Assembly: GCA_018417955.1 (NCBI GenBank)
Contig: JACTVC010000006.1
Span: forward strand, 1 to 64,000
Direction: 5' to 3'
Source of the DNA: Laccaria trichodermophora
Taxonomy: Eukaryota > Basidiomycota > Agaricomycetes > Agaricales > Hydnangiaceae
Length of the DNA stretch: 64,000 nucleotides
Below the pieces are notes generated by a model. The model was not told the DNA's origin. It ran no database searches and was given only the letters and a program-made list of their open reading frames with translations. The position numbers and the translations under genes were made by a program. Below, piece by piece: positions 44,111 through 56,455 of this stretch (position 1 is its first letter; every line of letters begins with the position of its first letter).

Positions 44111-46384
44111 TCACCGTCGACAGGTTTGGTAAGTTGCCTTGCTTTTGTTGATGATTTGTAACGTTGAAATTGCAATTGTAGGGCCCTGGTCGAATATGTT
44201 AGCCACCTTGCTAATACATAGATTGTGGGTGGGGCTCCTTATTTCATAGACTAGTATCTCAGTAGAAGTCTGTTGAAGTTTTTTAATTTTCTTCAGTTGT
44301 GCAAAGTCACCCCAAGGTCACCAGCATCCAATTGGCATCTCATCTGCGGACCTGTCTCATAACCAAGGGCAGTAATAGCCCAGTGATCTCACCCTTGATG
44401 CGGGTGTCCTCCACGTGAGCGAGAGATGTTCAAGGCATTTTCAGCCCTTCAAAGAGCACTCACCTTCCCATGTCAAGGTCTGCCACCTCTGCACGTTGGT
44501 CTTGATGTTTGAACCTCCCCCTATCGTTGTAGTACCCCTGTCAACATTGTACCCAACTGCCTGCCTTTACGTTCTCGCAGCAGGAATCATGGTTTTGGTG
44601 CATGTTCAAGCTTCCTGAGGCTGTGTTGATGAAGTGAAAGAAGTATCAAAGGTGTATGACTATTTTCTAATGTTGAAGCAAGAGGTGAGTGCATTGTAAC
44701 CCTCTACATTCCATTCGAACCTCACTGTCCGAAGATTTCCTATGTATGGTCATGTCCACGATCAATAGGGCTCGCTCCCTTCTACATCAGTCGCTACCTC
44801 ATTTTTATTGACCAACCGCTTATGCTCTATGGTCAGCTTGGCCCACCTTCTTATTTTCTGCTGCTGGTCCTTGCATAGTTGAACTTCCTGCTGCTCTTGC
44901 TCAGAGTCCTCATGTTTGTGCCTCGTTCATCTTGATTCGAATTTGTGACCGATCGATGATACTTCTTCAAACACGTAGACATGTTCAGCACTCTTGTCAC
45001 TTGCAATTGGTTCGTCCTCTGCGGTTCTTGCTGTTACCCACAATTGAAGTTCATAGGTTCTCAGTCAGCATGATGGTTGGATTCATGTCATCCCAAGGTG
45101 TGCCCATTTTGGCCTCTGATGTCAGCTTGATGCAATCCTTTTCAGCGATCATTACTCTCTGAACATGCGCGATGTGGGGTCAGAGATTATGGGTATTGGT
45201 TATCCTGGCGACACTGACGATGGTAAGTGACTCTAAATTTCATTTTGCCTCTGCCTGACATCGAAAGATTACCTTTGGATTGGCTCTTTATACAATGGTC
45301 TCTACAGCCAGGTCTATAATCTGTTCATTCCCTTTAGCAGTGTTGACGTTCCATCCCTATGTGCTGAAACACTTATGTGGATTAGCTATGAATCACATGA
45401 TAACAATGCCTGGGTGCAAATTCCCTCCAACGGGGAAATTTTATGTTGCATGGTTCTGCCTCACCACACTGACGGAATTCAGTACGTATCTTACCACAGT
45501 GATCTTCCTTGCCTGCTTCTCAAAACTTCAGCCATTGTGTCTTTGACTGTTATGAAGGCATACCAACACCATAGGTGAACTCTCCCCGCATTATGCTGCC
45601 ATTTCACTGTACCTCTGCCTTCAATTCGACAATCCACATCTGATTGACTGAATCAATTATACAGAAATGGTGTGTTCCACTGAATTATTTCATAACTGTC
45701 CCTCTCACAGCTCTTGTAGGGATATTCTATAGTGTTTGCGCCCTTCATATGTTGGCTCAAGACTTTACATACTATCACAATTCAATTTACCAACTGACAT
45801 AGTTTTAAGCATTGTCAATCTCTTTATATTTGCCCTCGCCCTTGTGTGTCCTCTTTTCATCGCTACTACTCATCGCTGAACCCTTCTCCGCTTGCACCTT
45901 CCTAGCCACCACAATACGAGAGCATGATGGTGTTGTACGTACCTGTTACCTCCTCAACAAAGGATCAATTTTCCAACCACCTTAAACAGCCCAACGTGGG
46001 TCGCACATTCTATTATCGGAAACCAAGTGATGCTTCTGCTTATCTGGGCATCATAAATCGTCTGAATCATGAAAGTAGTCTCATTCGAATCATATCAATC
46101 AATAGCTACATGCGCATCTTGGCTTTCACGGTGGGGTCAGGTAAGATATTGTCCAATAGTTGCCAACAAGAAAGCTATCAGGAATCCGACGGAGGCGTCG
46201 ACGCCTGGCTTGAGGCACTATGCGTGGCCAAGAGTGCCAATCCCTCCCCTGCGTCCTGCACATCCTTGGGGGTGGGCGATCGAGTTGTTAAAACCTGCCT
46301 TGGGGTGCTCAGTGAACGTGCGGCCAAGAACCTCAATACCTCCACCACTTTCAGTTCCTCTTTGCTGGGAGTCTACAAGCTCTG
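44111..46384. other. Decayed coding-like DNA, not identified
   Basis: Stretches around 45160-45545 keep protein-like runs (MRDVGSEIMGIGYPGDTDD; LCAETLMWISYESHDNNAWVQIPSNG) broken by stops and possible introns. I do not recognise the family. A segment near 45540-45570 (AAGGCATACCAACACCAT) recurs at 55879-55896, so part of this DNA is repeated. Confidence 0.3.
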
Positions 46385-46705
46385 TCAAAACCTTGGGAAT
46401 ATTCCAAGATGTGTGGAACCACTTACCCACTGAAGCGTCGCCTCCTCACGACAGCGACGTTGCCACTCTGCCATAATATTTCTCACACCAGCACAGTGAT
46501 TGTCCCTGTGCCTCTCCCATGACATCTTGTAGTAACTCTGGTGGCTGTCTGTTGCTATCTCCTTGTAGCACCCAGTGCACATCATGGAGCTGGTGGTGAA
46601 CCACTCGACGCATGGGTCGGCCTCTTGTTCCGCTATTCTCTTTTTCTCGTCATTGATAGCAGATTGGCATCGTACTCTGGAAGCTGCGTGTCGAGCCAAC
46701 AGCAC
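46385..46705 (-). pseudogene. Fragment with a C-x2-C...W-x2-H-x4-C zinc-type motif
   Basis: The frame reads ADPCVEWFTTSSMMCTGCYKEI...YYKMSWERHRDNHC. This spacing (two Cys, then YY...W...H...C) resembles a small putative zinc-binding motif repeated in many mushroom proteins of unknown role. The flanks are not open on either side, so it is a remnant. The assignment is by resemblance only. Confidence 0.45.
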
Positions 46706-47502
46706 TTGAATGACTGCATTGAAACGTTTTTTATAATCCAGGTTAGAATTCTCACTCCAATCTCTCCTCTTGGAGGGTTCAAGGAGTTCAGAGGTGTTGT
46801 GGTTCCTCGTCCTCTCATTTGCGCTTTCGAGAAGGAATCAATATCTTAAGGGACCTATGAGCCATCAGTTCGTCAACAACTGGATTGTGCAAAGCAGAAA
46901 ACCCGACTCATGTTGACGATGATCCAACGTCGCATGCTGATTTTTTGGTATCATTGCCACTTTGACAAGTAGACACCACGGCAGTGGCATTGGGATGTAA
47001 ATTGAGCATGGCAAGACTTTTCTTGCTCTCCTGACGAGACCTGGTGGATCGTCTTGGGGCAGCTGGGGATACTGTTTCAGACGACATTGGAAGTGACATG
47101 AAGATGGATGTGGGTGAGGAGAGGAGCAAGGAATGTGTGGGCCACCAATCCCTCTGAAACGAGGACATGTGACCATGAATTGTGGCCTCTCTGGCTTTTG
47201 CGTTGATCTTGGTAATTTTGTGGCTTCACATTGTTTGTTGTGCTGTGACTGGATGCAGCCATCATGCTTGTCCCGGTTTCTGAGGTCAAAATCTCTATAG
47301 GTTCTTCCACTGATATTTCAACTTCAAGGCCGTATACTACAAGCACGAAGGCTTGATTATTTAGCACGGCAGTCGTGAGTGGCACTGCGATAGCCAGAGG
47401 GAAACAGCAGATGGAAGACGGATGTAGTAATTGAGATAGCAATGTCGTCAAGGGAACACAATTCATCAAGGCCACCAAGAAGTCGGTTGGACAGGGTTTG
47501 AC
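46706..47502. other. Unassigned flank of the hAT-type MITE
   Basis: A minus-strand frame (47565-47077) begins inside the MITE, so it is not a natural gene. Nothing else identified. Confidence 0.3.
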
Positions 47503-48513
47503 AGGACCCCGGTCAATAGCAGAAACAGTCTGATCCCGAAAATGGGGGTTTTGTCCAGACGCCATTTCACAGTTTCTGTCCGGATTGTACCCGGCCTACC
47601 TCAAATTTCGTGAATTTGTCTGGGTTGGAGGATCTGGGGGTTTTTTAGCAAAAATTCGTCCAGATCTGCAGATCTAGCCAATCCAGGGCGTAAAAAACTG
47701 CCCGAGTAGGTGAAAACAGTCCAGAGACCCCTCCAGAGCTTCAACAAACAACAAAACAACATTTAGACCATGAATACATAGTATGTGTGATGTAAACTAG
47801 TCTTCTGAATCAAAATCCCCCCTCGTTTTTTGAGAGTTTTGTCACTGCTGTAAGTTTTTTTCACCATTTCGCAGGGCTTGGTAATGATCAGCATCTTCCA
47901 GTGTTACTTCAATGAAAGCGCAGCCAATTGTGTGTCAAAATCGCAGTCGCATCAGGCACTGAACGGAACTGTTGGGTACTGGAAGAGCTGGACACCAAGG
48001 TACAAAACTGCTGGGATGGTCGACGATTCCGTGATTGCACTGTGTTTCCTGTTCTTCTCACTAGTTTTCGAGTACATTGCAATGACTAAACAATAGTTGT
48101 ATCGGCCATAAAATATTATCAGTGCATCGAAGGCTTACTAATACCATGCCTGAGCATAACACCATAATTTGCTGTAATGGAGCTATCCAGGCTTATTGAG
48201 CATAACTGACTGTGTCAATAACACGCGTAAGATGAGGACAGTGCACAAAACGTTGAGTGCAAGAATCGAACATCCAATCTTGGGAAGAGTGGCACACGCC
48301 ATATCGTATGCTTGACAACTCAGCTAAGAGACCTTCTGTCCGGATTGCTGCCTGAGGGTGTATGTGTCCTGAGCAATTTTGTCCGGGCTGGGGTTCTGGC
48401 CAGTTTCAACATTTGGTCACTTTCTGTCCAGACTGGCTCCTGGCCGATTTGCGAAAATCCAATTTTTTTGTCCAGATCTGGACCAGACCGTTTCTGCTAT
48501 TGACCAGGGTCCT
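47503..48513. mobile_element. hAT-type MITE (1011 bp) with perfect 8-bp target duplication
   Basis: Begins AGGACCCCGGTCAATAGCAG and ends with the near-exact inverse (CTGCTATTGACCAGGGTCCT). GGTTTGAC is repeated immediately outside (47495-47502 and 48514-48521). TIRs are about 34 bp. Subterminal motifs TGTCCGGAT and GTCCAGATCTG occur several times on both sides. No coding capacity. Confidence 0.92.
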
Positions 48514-50217
48514 GGTTTGACGGACAATGCGAGCGTTGAGGCCCCTGGCACATTTCATGGCATGTCATGTGTGTTGTTTGAGAGAGGATTGGGAACAATC
48601 CACAACAATCCGTCCTCTGTTCCTTCTTCAATAACCACCGTCTCCCCCACCTCTGGATTACTTCTGTACACAAATACAGTCAGCTCCCTCAGAGTGCAAC
48701 AGTCCACAAGACTCAATGGGATGCTCGCAGGAGGGCTTTCTTTCCCCAGCCACGGTCAACTTGTTGCAAGTTGGGCCTCAGTGTGGGACAATGAAAGTCA
48801 CATCAAAGAGATATGCATCGAAGGCTGAGGGTTATCGCAAGTTGTCCATTCGTTCTGGCCCATTCCAGCCTAGACAGTGGTGACTCAAACTGTCTTCCCC
48901 ATAGATCGCAGGAAGGATATTTCAGGGGTAGCTGCAACTCGTGGCAAATCAATGCCCCTATGGGGTCGAATGGTCAACATTCCGCATCGAATGAACCTGT
49001 CGAGCAGGGTCTCTGTGAGTTTTCGAAATCCTTCTCGTCCAGTTCGCCTAGGGATTGACGATTGTCCGTGCCACAGAGATCCACCTTCAATCGCTACACC
49101 CCTACAGCTTCTCTCAAGCACAACAAGGAAGCACTCATCAGGAAGAAAATATGAAGGAAGCGACACCATCGCTGTGCATATGATCCTAGTCTGGGCTCCA
49201 AAAAGTTCCATCCATGGACTGCAGGGTATAGAAAAAACAAAAAAGAGACAATGCACAATGAGGCCATCGAGGATTTGAATATAAGGAGGGATAGAGAACT
49301 GTCAATTTTTAAATGTGACATGCAATTCATCACGTGACATCAAATCGATTATCGAATTTGAATTTCTGGCAGAATGACACTTTTGCCATGGAAATCGTTT
49401 GCTACTCTCCCTCCTTGACTGTACCCTTTAAAGCACACATATCTCTTTGATCACCCTGTTAGCCCATCCTTTGGTGCTCCTTCTCAACTTACATTGCTCA
49501 ACTGAAACTCTTTCAATATGAGTGTTCATTGGGTTACTAGTAGTATTCCCTAAGAGTCGAAACGAGGCGAAGGAGTGATATGGACAAGGTATCATCTCAG
49601 GAACTATGTAGCAGGAACCAACACAAACGACTCTACATCCTTGGCGAAATTCAGTGTGCCTGGGAATTCCCCCTTCAAATACTATGGCTCCTCAAGTACA
49701 TCGTAGTATCCTCATTTTGATTAAAATTGAAGGTGACTTTCAAAGATGGGAACTCTTCCTTATCTATAGGAATTTACTGTGAACTTTGACCTTTGTCTCA
49801 TACGAGAAACAGGGGAGTTCCTCCTTTCTAAATCCGACTTGCCTTCACATAGAGGAGGTATTTACCTCCTACATGCAGATAATCAATTTCAACGACAATC
49901 CTCTGAGCCCTTGATTGGGAGGGTGAACTGAGAACTCCATGTGACTTGGTGCAGTTGACTTATTAACTTTGGCATACCTTACGCCAAGGGGGTGGTGGAA
50001 CATGGATTTTAGATATACAGTTGCATTATGAATTAAGGCAACCTCAGCCTACCCCCCCCCCCCACCCCTTACCCCCCAAAAAAGGAAATTTCTAAGTTCC
50101 TATGTCGAAAACATACTCAAGTAAGCAAGAAGTAAGTACTAAAACTTCGATGAACGGCTACTAACCTTCAGATATTTGTGGGCAAAAAGTTGCAATGTAT
50201 CCTATACACTGTACATT
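48514..50217. other. Unassigned, with one 13-base poly-C tract
   Basis: Plus-strand stretches near 48521-48828 (DNASVEAPGTFHGMSCVLFERG) look coding-like but lack a partner to the left of the MITE that I can identify. A run of 13 C is at about 50052. No other feature. Confidence 0.3.
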
Positions 50218-50400
50218 TCAGTCAGCCATGTACAGAACACCGCCACACAAAGCGAACTCACCAGTCTCATACTTAATGCTCAACAACAATTTCTGAATAT
50301 CGCTCCTGAAGACGTTGCATGGCTTTCCCCCCAGAACGAGGGTTGCAGTGAACTTGGTCCCATTGGCAGATACGTTGGTGGCCTTGTATCCAGAACACAC
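50218..50400 (-). pseudogene. Alpha-glucosidase (GH31) N-terminal fragment
   Basis: The frame reads CSGYKATNVSANGTKFTATLVLGGKPCNVFRSDIQKLLLSIKYETG. Secreted fungal GH31 alpha-glucosidases carry a matching N-terminal beta-sandwich segment (C.GY...NV......TA.L.L.G..CNV...DI..L...V.YET). No other part of the enzyme is nearby, so this is a relic. Family call from memory of the pattern. Confidence 0.5.
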
Positions 50401-50811
50401 ATCCAGTATGTTGGGATCAACGAAAGTTGCATCAAACTGAGATGATGTGTGGCCTGAGGAGTGTCATGATGAGGTAAAGCCCAGCTTGCTGTCGCTCATA
50501 AACCCTGACACTTGTCTGCAATACAGTATTGGATTAGTATATATGTAAAATAGGGACTTACTTCTACTTTGCCCACTTTTGCGAATCTAACTGGTGTTAT
50601 AAAAAAGCAGTTAGGGCAGTCAAATGGGTCCATCACTGATGGGCCAGCGGCGTGTGACAGGCACCCATCAACAGCGGGCCAGCGGACTTGGCTGAGCTGT
50701 CAAAAATTTGGCCTTGGCAATGACTGGGCTGATACTCTACAATAGGCCATGTGAGATGGGTGGGCCGCAAGTACAGAGCCCCATGGAGGACAGATCAGCT
50801 GACTTTGCCCC

Positions 50812-50923
50812 TGGCGCCCATGGGTTGCGCCCAATTGCATGGATGCCATTGTTGCACCCATTGGTCTTTGATGCTGTTAACCAGAGTGCTGCCTCGTTAG
50901 TCTCACTGTGGGGGACCATGTAG
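50812..50923. repeat. Solo copy of the FB2 terminal sequence
   Basis: TGGCGCCCATGGGTTGCGCC and the ~100 bp after it (CCAATTGCATGGATGCCATTG, ACCCATTGGTCTTT, GTGGGGGACCATG) match both FB2 tips at 51521-51640 and, inverted, 54800-54910. No repeat array follows, so it is a truncated or solo end. Confidence 0.75.
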
Positions 50924-51520
50924 GAGATGTGGGAACCTGTTTGAGGTGCGATGTCTAATTATGTAGCTCGAGTAGCAACGACGAGATGTATCTGGCGAGC
51001 TTGTTGCAATAAAGTTGACACAATGGTGTGAGGACCTCTGACGAGGGTCTAATCTGAGTCTTAGGAGTCAATCTCAATACGCGAGTGGCTACTGATGCTC
51101 TGGAAAGCCACGAGCGTAGTCGTACTCTCCTTTCCCGGAATGCCGCAGAAAGGTGTAGAGAGATCTTCTACAGAAGATTGAAGGGAAACAAGAAGTGTTC
51201 AGCTTTAGGAGAGTCATGGGCTCTCCACAGTAAGTCACTATGCTGCTGACCTCTAATACTATATCCCTGCCACGCAAGTAGTCGAGTCGTGAGTACGATG
51301 CTCGAAGGCTGCAAGCCATTGAAGGAATGATGGTAAGAAAGATATCCTACTACATGTGTGACTGGGAGAATAATGTGTAAGTGTGACTACTGTGACTAAG
51401 TGACAACTGAAGGTCCATGTAAAGTCGGAAATAATAGTAAATGGTGGAAGGAGGCTTACTCCGTAGACCTACCTGTTACAGGAGAGAGTTAAATAGATGT
51501 ATTATTTACCGTTGTACATT
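50924..51520. other. Spacer between FB2-related copies
   Basis: No gene. GTTAAATAGATGTATTATTTACC (about 51488) resembles a block inside the FB2 arm (about 51657), so it may be an older piece of the same family. Confidence 0.35.
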
Positions 51521-54500
51521 TGGCGCCCATGGGTTGCGCCCAATTGCAGATCCCATTGTTGTGCCCATTGGTCTTTCATCAGGCAGCATGTATGGGCTGC
51601 ACAGTTACCCAGATTGCTGCCTAGTTAGTACCATGGTGGGGGACCATGCAGCAGAAAGTTAAATAGATATGTTATCAACCTGTTGTATGTGAAATATTTG
51701 AATGTGTTGGCAGCAGCCTCAACAACGAGGTGACTCCTTGCCATGGGTGGTTTATGGCACCCATGCACTGCGCCCATTGGCAAGTCCTAACCTGTGCAAT
51801 TATTTTGCGCCCTACAGGCACAATTATTTTGAGCTCTGCAAGGGGTGCAATTATCTGTGTTATATTGGGGTGCAATTATTTCAAGCTCCATGAGAGGCGC
51901 AATTCTTTTGCACTCCACAGGGGGCACAATTCTTTTCCACTCCATGGGGGCGCAATTATCTTGTGCTCTACAGACCCAATGAAGTGCAATTATTTTGCAC
52001 TCCACAGGGGGCACAATTATCTTGCACTCTACAGGTGCAATTTAGGGGGTGCAATTCTTTTGCACTCCATGGGGGCGCAATTATCTTGTGCTCTACAGGC
52101 CCAATGAGGCACAATTCTTTTGCACTCCACAGGGGGCGCAATTCTTTTGTGCTTCATGGGGCGCAATTATCTTATGCTCTACAGGCACAATTATCTTGTG
52201 CTCTACAGGCCCAATGAGGCGCAATCCCTTTGCACTCCACAGGGGGCGCAATTTTTTTGTGCTCCATGGGGGTGCAATTATCTTGCGCTCTATGGGCACA
52301 ATTATCTTGAGCTCCATGAGGGGTGCAATTATTTTAAGCTCCATGAGAGGTGCAATTCTTTTGCACTCCATGGGGGCACAGCTATTCTGAGCTCTACTGG
52401 GGCTGCAATTATGTCGCCTGTTGTTTTTCAGTATGTATTTGGAGTACGCCCAGTGGGAATGTGCACCAAATGTCAGTGTGCACCCATCAGAGTGCACTGT
52501 GCTCAATGTATTCTATTCTGACATCCTAAGATGGGTAGGTGATGATACCTTTCATGCTCTCTCCTATTTCGCATTTTTCAGTGCCATCCCATTTTCCTCC
52601 CATTTCCAAAACATCTTATGGTTCTATCCTGACTTTCTAAGGTGTCCAGACATGGGTAGGTAATGATACTCCCCATGCTCTCTCATATTTCGCATTTTTA
52701 CTGCCTTCTCATTCTCCCCTCCAGGTCACTCCCAAATCACATTGGTGCCTCCCAAATGCCCCATATTTCACTCTCTTGGATGGTACATAATATAGGCTGG
52801 GCTCTGGGCTCCACAAGTACACTTCCTGGATTAATCTACAGGAATTGAAGATGAAATCCCTGGAATGGTGGATGGATTTCATGAATTTTCAAAATGGATT
52901 CCATAGATTTGCAAGATGGCTCTCAGTCAGTAACCTATAGCTACTTTTATTCAATATATAGTTATTTTTCTCTAGAACTTTTGACTGAACCTTAAGAACA
53001 GAAGAAGAAATCTTTGAAGCTCTGGACAATAATCAACACAACATGCTTGACAGAGAAATCACACTTGAGAGAGTGTGACAGCCTAGACAAAACACCTGAG
53101 TATTGAATTAACTTGGCCACAGATGGCTGTTGCTTTTAAAAGTGGTATCAGTAGATGCCAAATTACTTCTAAATTATGATTCCAGCTTGTTTGAGCATTC
53201 AAGCTTCATCCCCCATGTTTTGTAGCATGAACTCATAGAATTATCAGAATGTTTGCCTTTGTTTGCCTGGCCCTTCCAACATCTTTCAATGGTCTTTGGC
53301 TGCCGTAAAATATTTACACAACCACTGGTGCTTTTCTAATAGGCGTATATTGATAGAGGACATTTATACAATTCTAATGATACTAAATTTGTACATTCAA
53401 GCTTCTTCCCCCAACCCCTGAGCTCGAAATGCATTTACTACAATTGTGAGGAGCATATTTTTTGCACAAAATAAACACCATAGGAATGTAGTGACTTGGC
53501 ACCCACTCACATGCACATTGGGCACACTCGACATTTCATGCAAAAGAATAATGGGTGGAAATACACACCGAAAATTAACAGGTGCAGATGCATATGTTGT
53601 GCACACATTTGATGTGCATTCACATTGGGCGCACTCTGATGGGTGCACTCCAAAATTTGGTGCACATTCCTACTGGGTATACTCCAAATACATACTGAAA
53701 AACAACAGGTGACATAATTGCAGCCCCAGTAGAGCTCAGAATAACTGTGCTCCCATGGAGTGTAAAAGAATTGTGCCTCTCATGGAGCTTAAAATAATTG
53801 CACCCCTCATGGAGTTCAAGATAATTGTGGCTGTAGAGCCCAAAAGAATTCCCCCTCCCCCCAGTGGAGCACAAAAGAATTGTGCCCCATGTGGAGTGCA
53901 AAAGAATTGTGCCTCTTGTGGAGCTTAAAATAATTGCACCCCTAGAGCACAAACCCAATAGAGCACAAATAATTGCACCCCTCATGGAGTTCAAGATAAT
54001 TGTGCCTGTAGAGTGCAAGATAATTGCACTCCCATGGAGTGCAAAAGAATTGCAGCCCCTGAATTGCGCCCAGAGAGCACAAGATAATTGCACCACCATG
54101 GAGCACAAAATAATTGCGCCCCCTGTGAAGTGCAAAAGAATTGTGCCTCATTGGGTCTGTAGAGCACAAAATAATTGCACCTGTAGAGTGGAAGATAATT
54201 GTGCCCCCATGGAATGCAAAAGAATTGTGCCCCCTTAAGTGTGCCCATAGAGTGCAAGACAATTGCACCCCCATGGAATTGTGCTCCATGGAGCACAAAA
54301 GAATTGCACCCCTCAGAGTGCAAAAGAATTGCGCCTCATTGGGCCTGTAGAGCACAAGATAATTGCGCCCCCATGGAGTGCAAAAGAATTGCGCCCCCTA
54401 AATTGCACCTGTAGAGTGCAAGATAATTGTGCCCCCTGTGGAGTGCAAAAGAATTGCACTTCATTGGGTCTGTAGAGCACAAGATAATTGCGCCCCCATG

Positions 54501-54910
54501 GAGTGGAAAAGAATTGCGCCCCCTGTGGAGTGCAAAAGAATTGCGCCTCTCATGGAGCTTGAAATAATTGCACCCCAATAGAACACAGATAATTGCATCC
54601 CTTGCAGAGCTCAAAATAATTGTGCCTGTAGGGCGCAAAATAATTGCACAGGTTAGGACTTGCCAATGGGCGCAGTGCATGGGTGCCATAAACCACCCAT
54701 GGCAAGGAGTTACCTCGTTGTTGAGGCTGCTGCCAACACATTCAAATATTTCACATACAACAGGTTGATAACATATCTATTTAACTTTCTGCTGCATGGT
54801 CCCCCACCATGGTACTAACTAGGCAGCAATCTGGTGAACTGTGCAGCCCATGAAAGACCAATGGGCACAACAATGGGATCCATGCAATTGGGTGCAAACT
54901 ATGGGCACCA
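51521..54910. mobile_element. Foldback element FB2: 3.4-kb palindrome built of ~30-bp minisatellite arrays
   Basis: Left arm about 51521-52500 and right arm about 53623-54910 are inverted copies around a ~1.1-kb unique middle. Tips are TGGCGCCCATGGGTTGCGCC and its near-inverse GGGTGCAAACTATGGGCACCA. After ~250 bp of non-repeated arm, each holds an array of variable 26-31 bp units (core GCAATTATTTTG or GCAATTCTTTTGCACTCCAC, separated by AGGGGG): about 51800-52415 in the left arm and 53715-54660 in the right. No coding region or target duplication found. Confidence 0.85.
52501..53622. other. FB2 middle segment
   Basis: Unique sequence except for a 123-bp direct doublet containing GGGTAGGT and CATGCTCTCTC...ATTTCGCATTTTT (about 52532-52575 and 52655-52700). 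No coding frame recognised, so there is no sign of an internal transposase. Confidence 0.5.
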
Positions 54911-56455
54911 CCTGTTCGGCCCAGCCATCACTATGGATGATTTGTTGAGATGTCTGCTGAGTCTGCTGGCCCCATATGGTATGGAGCATTGTCAGGTTTG
55001 GTTGGTCCATGTGGTAAGGGCTAGGGTCACTGTCATATGTGAAAAAAGTTCATTGACTTTTTTTGGGCTCTCAGTCAAAATCTCGGACAGTAAATACGTA
55101 GATTAGGTGTTTTCTATGCATCTGAATTTCCCAACTTCTTTTGGAGCGCAATTTGGCTTATTGACAGGAATTTTCCAAGGTAGGTCACAAAAAATATTTC
55201 AACCCCCTAGTGGAGCCCCCCCCCTAACCCTATATCTGGGATCCACGTTCCGCCACCCCCTTGCCTTACGCACGCTACTGCCCACTATGTCCACACTATC
55301 CATGGTATGTTCCCCATCGTTATCCCACCCTCTACACTGACTTGGACATTCCCTTCCCGACAAGACCAATGATCTGGCATTAGCACAATACCCCAACCCC
55401 TTCTCTTTCATCCTTGTCTCAGGCATCACATGCATGGTGGGTGCTCCTTGCAAGTTTTGGTTGATAGCAGATTGAAGACATGGGTGAAAGTGCTATGATT
55501 ACTTGTTGACTTTCCGGCGAGAGGTGCGTAGCGACAATCGTGTTTTACACTTGTGCATTACTGTTTGCCATCAATTATCCATCTCAAATGAGTTTGTCAG
55601 GTTTCCTCTGTTTTCTCCATTTACACCTTCATTTCTGAGGTAATCAGTACAATCGGTTCATAGTTCATCTGTGTGTCTTAGTTGCTGAAGGTTAATCATG
55701 ATCTTGATTAGCTGCAAATAGAATCTCCACCCCACCAGGTTGCAAGGTCCATCTGCTGGGGAGATTATTCCTCAGATGGTTCTATCTTATTATGGAAACA
55801 GAATGTGGTATGAACAATATATCTTGCACAACATAATTGCTCATGAGCCCCCAGCCATCATAATCCTAACTATGATCAAGGCATACCAACACCATCAATC
55901 TTCCATAATCTTGAAACCTTGAGCTACATATTTATTCCAATTTCAGTTAGACATTCGCCCTCTGATTGGATTAGCCAGCTGTACAAGAATGGTAGTCCTG
56001 TGTTTACTGCGCCCCCAAAACCGCACTGCGAAATGTTTATGTAATCTTCGGAGTTTGAAACCATGTTGCGTCAATATTCCCTCATCTCTTTCTCGACTCT
56101 GGATGTGTTTATAGTTCCATAACCCCTCTTAACTGTTCGAATTCACTTCATTCACTATTTGACACATGTTATACATGGAAGAAAGTGTTCGAGGTGTTCA
56201 ATCATACAAGAAAACACCCATAATCCAAGTTCCAGCAACGCCCGACTTCATTTCAGCCTTCCTATCGCAATCTGTACCTACTTCGTCTAATGTTGGCATG
56301 TCGACACCTAACACTTCGGTGGGTGCGATACTGTGGGCCAAAGCTTTCTTGTACCTCTGCAACACTGGGTTGAGGAGCTCTGGGAGCTCGTAGCCGCTTT
56401 GTCGTGTTAGTCGCCTCCTCAAGCGCTTGGCGTTTGCGACCAAGGGGTGGCACAC
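54911..56455. other. Unassigned repetitive flank
   Basis: Includes a C-rich block (about 55200-55225), and a segment near 55870-55900 shared with 45540-45570. A minus-strand frame (56458-56198, ELPELLNPVLQRYKKALAHSI) looks helical but is not recognised. Confidence 0.3.

Noticed and set aside
46193..46212. Shared GGCGTCGACGCCTGGCTT at 39675 and 46196 as a mobile-element end
   Set aside because: The shared block is short and palindromic at its start; no paired inverted end or duplication was found.
51780..54660. CRISPR-like regularly spaced ~30-bp repeats
   Set aside because: Eukaryotic context, variable units without constant repeat/unique spacer alternation; it is a minisatellite in a foldback element.
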